In this document: one piece after another, positions 7,109-8,049 of the stretch
Layout: each line of letters begins with the position of its first letter
Numbering within the stretch: position 1 is the first letter of the stretch
From: Bacteroidales bacterium
Lineage (GTDB): Bacteria; Bacteroidota; Bacteroidia; Bacteroidales; UBA7960
NCBI GenBank assembly: GCA_007132865.1
Contig: SLNU01000028.1
Span: forward strand, 1 to 8,049
Direction: 5' to 3'
DNA: 8,049 bases
Program-made: the position numbers and the translations under genes
Notes under the pieces: model-generated
What the model saw: only the letters and a program-made list of their open reading frames with translations
Told to the model about the DNA's origin: nothing
The model's database searches: none

Positions 7109-7144
7109 TTTGGCGCCAGGGGCTTGGGAATTTTGTTTACTTTG
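7109..7144 (+). promoter_or_regulatory. pckA: Candidate Bacteroidota-type promoter for pckA
   Basis: TTTG at 7109-7112 and TTACTTTG at 7137-7144 resemble the -33 TTTG and -7 TAnnTTTG boxes of the Bacteroidota primary sigma factor. The -7 box differs from consensus by one base. The 24-base spacer is longer than the usual roughly 19, so the -33 assignment is weak. Transcription would start around 7150, leaving a leader of about 55 bases before the ATG at 7206. The 141-bp spacer contains a TGGCGCCA palindrome (7111-7118) but no convincing terminator for the upstream operon. Confidence 0.4.
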
Positions 7145-7205
7145 GTACGCAACTAAATACACCATATCAGCCAGTCCGTTTTTCCACTAAAACATCCATT
7201 CTGCA

Positions 7206-8049
7206 ATGAAGGCGCCAGACCTTACCAAGTACGGGATCCAGGAACCCAAAGAGGTTTTTTACAACCTTTCTTTCGATGAACTTTTCCGGCATGAGACAGA
7301 CCCCGGCCTGGAAGGCCTCGAGAAGGGGTTCGTTACCAAGTCCGGCGCCGTGGCGGTAGACACCGGCATTTTCACCGGGCGTTCCCCAAAGGACAAATAC
7401 ATTGTGCGGGAAGATACCTCGACAGGAAACATATGGTGGGCTGACCCCCCCAGAAACCGTTCAGACAACAAGCCCATAAGTCCGGAGGTCTGGGAGGAAC
7501 TGAAGAACACCACCCTGGATCAGTTCCACGGCAAAAAGCTCTATGTAATGGATGCGTTTTGCGGGGCCAACGAGAATTCCCGATTGAAGGTCCGTGTGGT
7601 AACAGAGGTGGCCTGGATGGCCCACTTTGTGAAAAACATGTTCATCAGGCCTTCGGAAGAGGAGCTCGAAGATTTTGAACCCGATTTTGTGCTGCTGAAC
7701 GCCTGCAAGACCGTCAATGAACACTGGCACCGGCAAAACCTGAACTCCGATGTATATGTGGCTTTCAACCTTAAGGAGCGCTGCGCCGTGATCGGGGGGA
7801 CCTGGTACGGTGGGGAGATAAAAAAAGGCTTTTTCTCGGTGATGAATTATTACCTGCCACTGCAGGGCATGGCTTCGATGCATTGCTCGGCCAATATGGG
7901 TAAGAACGGAGATACTGCCATCTTTTTTGGGCTTTCGGGTACAGGGAAAACCACCCTTTCGGCCGACCCGGAACGCTACCTGATTGGAGACGATGAGCAT
8001 GGCTGGGATGACGATGGCGTCTTCAATTTTGAGGGCGGATGTTATGCCA
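7206..8049 (+). CDS. pckA: Phosphoenolpyruvate carboxykinase (ATP), N-terminal 281 residues (cut by window end)
   Basis: This cytosolic enzyme (EC 4.1.1.49) interconverts oxaloacetate plus ATP with phosphoenolpyruvate, CO2 and ADP. It serves gluconeogenesis, or PEP carboxylation in fermenting Bacteroidota. The visible part matches E. coli PckA closely in motifs: T-G-R-S-P-K-D-K-Y (57-65, R59 equivalent to Arg65), Y-G-G-E-I-K-K-G (201-208, K207 equivalent to metal-binding Lys213), S-M-H-C-S-A-N (224-230, H226 equivalent to His232), the P-loop G-L-S-G-T-G-K-T-T (242-250) and [10 protein letters not shown] (261-270, D263 equivalent to Asp269). The kinase-type P-loop and H-C-S-A-N separate it from the GTP-dependent family. 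Full length should be near 530-540 residues, so about half is missing to the right. The start gives a normal N-terminus. It appears transcriptionally separate from the efflux operon. Confidence 0.96.
   Translation, partial: MKAPDLTKYGIQEPKEVFYNLSFDELFRHETDPGLEGLEKGFVTKSGAVAVDTGIFTGRSPKDKYIVREDTSTGNIWWADPPRNRSDNKPISPEVWEELKNTTLDQFHGKKLYVMDAFCGANENSRLKVRVVTEVAWMAHFVKNMFIRPSEEELEDFEPDFVLLNACKTVNEHWHRQNLNSDVYVAFNLKERCAVIGGTWYGGEIKKGFFSVMNYYLPLQGMASMHCSANMGKNGDTAIFFGLSGTGKTTLSADPERYLIGDDEHGWDDDGVFNFEGGCYA

Noticed and set aside
7065..7205. Rho-independent terminator or riboswitch between the pump gene and pckA
   Set aside because: The only symmetric element is the short TGGCGCCA (7111-7118), with no adjacent T run and no known riboswitch pattern.
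7461..8000. Reverse-strand open frame of 179 codons opposite pckA
   Set aside because: The forward strand encodes conserved PckA motifs across the whole interval; the antisense translation resembles no family I recognise.

Overview
The window looks like chromosomal DNA from a member of the Bacteroidota, probably an uncultured or environmental Bacteroidales- or Marinilabiliales-like lineage. Three things suggest this. No gene start has a convincing Shine-Dalgarno sequence, and the leaders are A-rich. A TTTG / TAnnTTTG-like promoter precedes the last gene. The proteins resemble Bacteroidota forms: a lipoprotein membrane-fusion subunit and an oversized RND pump. The assignment is inference from protein and promoter style; no 16S or other marker is present. 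All five genes lie on the + strand.

Region by region: (1) Positions 1-260 are a dense array of 7-bp tandem repeats. A G/T-rich half (1-91, ATTGGGT type) switches to a C/A-rich half (93-260, ACAGCCA type) at a perfect TTAGCTAA palindrome (86-93), so the block is one large imperfect inverted repeat. It ends two bases before the start codon of the next gene. (2) Positions 263-7064 hold a compact four-gene block with spacers of 37, 33 and 36 bp: a TetR/AcrR-type regulator, a TolC-like outer-membrane channel, an HlyD/AcrA-type periplasmic adaptor lipoprotein and an AcrB-like RND inner-membrane transporter. (3) A 141-bp spacer contains a weak candidate promoter. (4) From 7206 to the window end is the first half of pckA, ATP-dependent phosphoenolpyruvate carboxykinase, cut by the window edge.

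Working together, the block at 263-7064 encodes a complete tripartite efflux machine. The RND pump takes substrate from the periplasm or inner membrane using proton-motive force, the adaptor bridges it to the outer-membrane channel, and the TetR regulator at the head of the operon presumably represses the whole set, itself included, until a ligand binds. The substrate cannot be read from sequence. pckA is a housekeeping gluconeogenic or fermentative gene and appears to be a separate transcription unit.

The most unusual part is the heptamer array. It has G-quadruplex-capable (GGGTATT)n, an exact strand-switch centre, a 42-bp higher-order period, and it replaces the whole visible leader of the regulator gene. 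Secondary points are two extra hydrophobic helices in the pump between TM6 and TM7, Asn at two of the usual proton-relay positions, and an additional N-terminal coiled coil in the adaptor.
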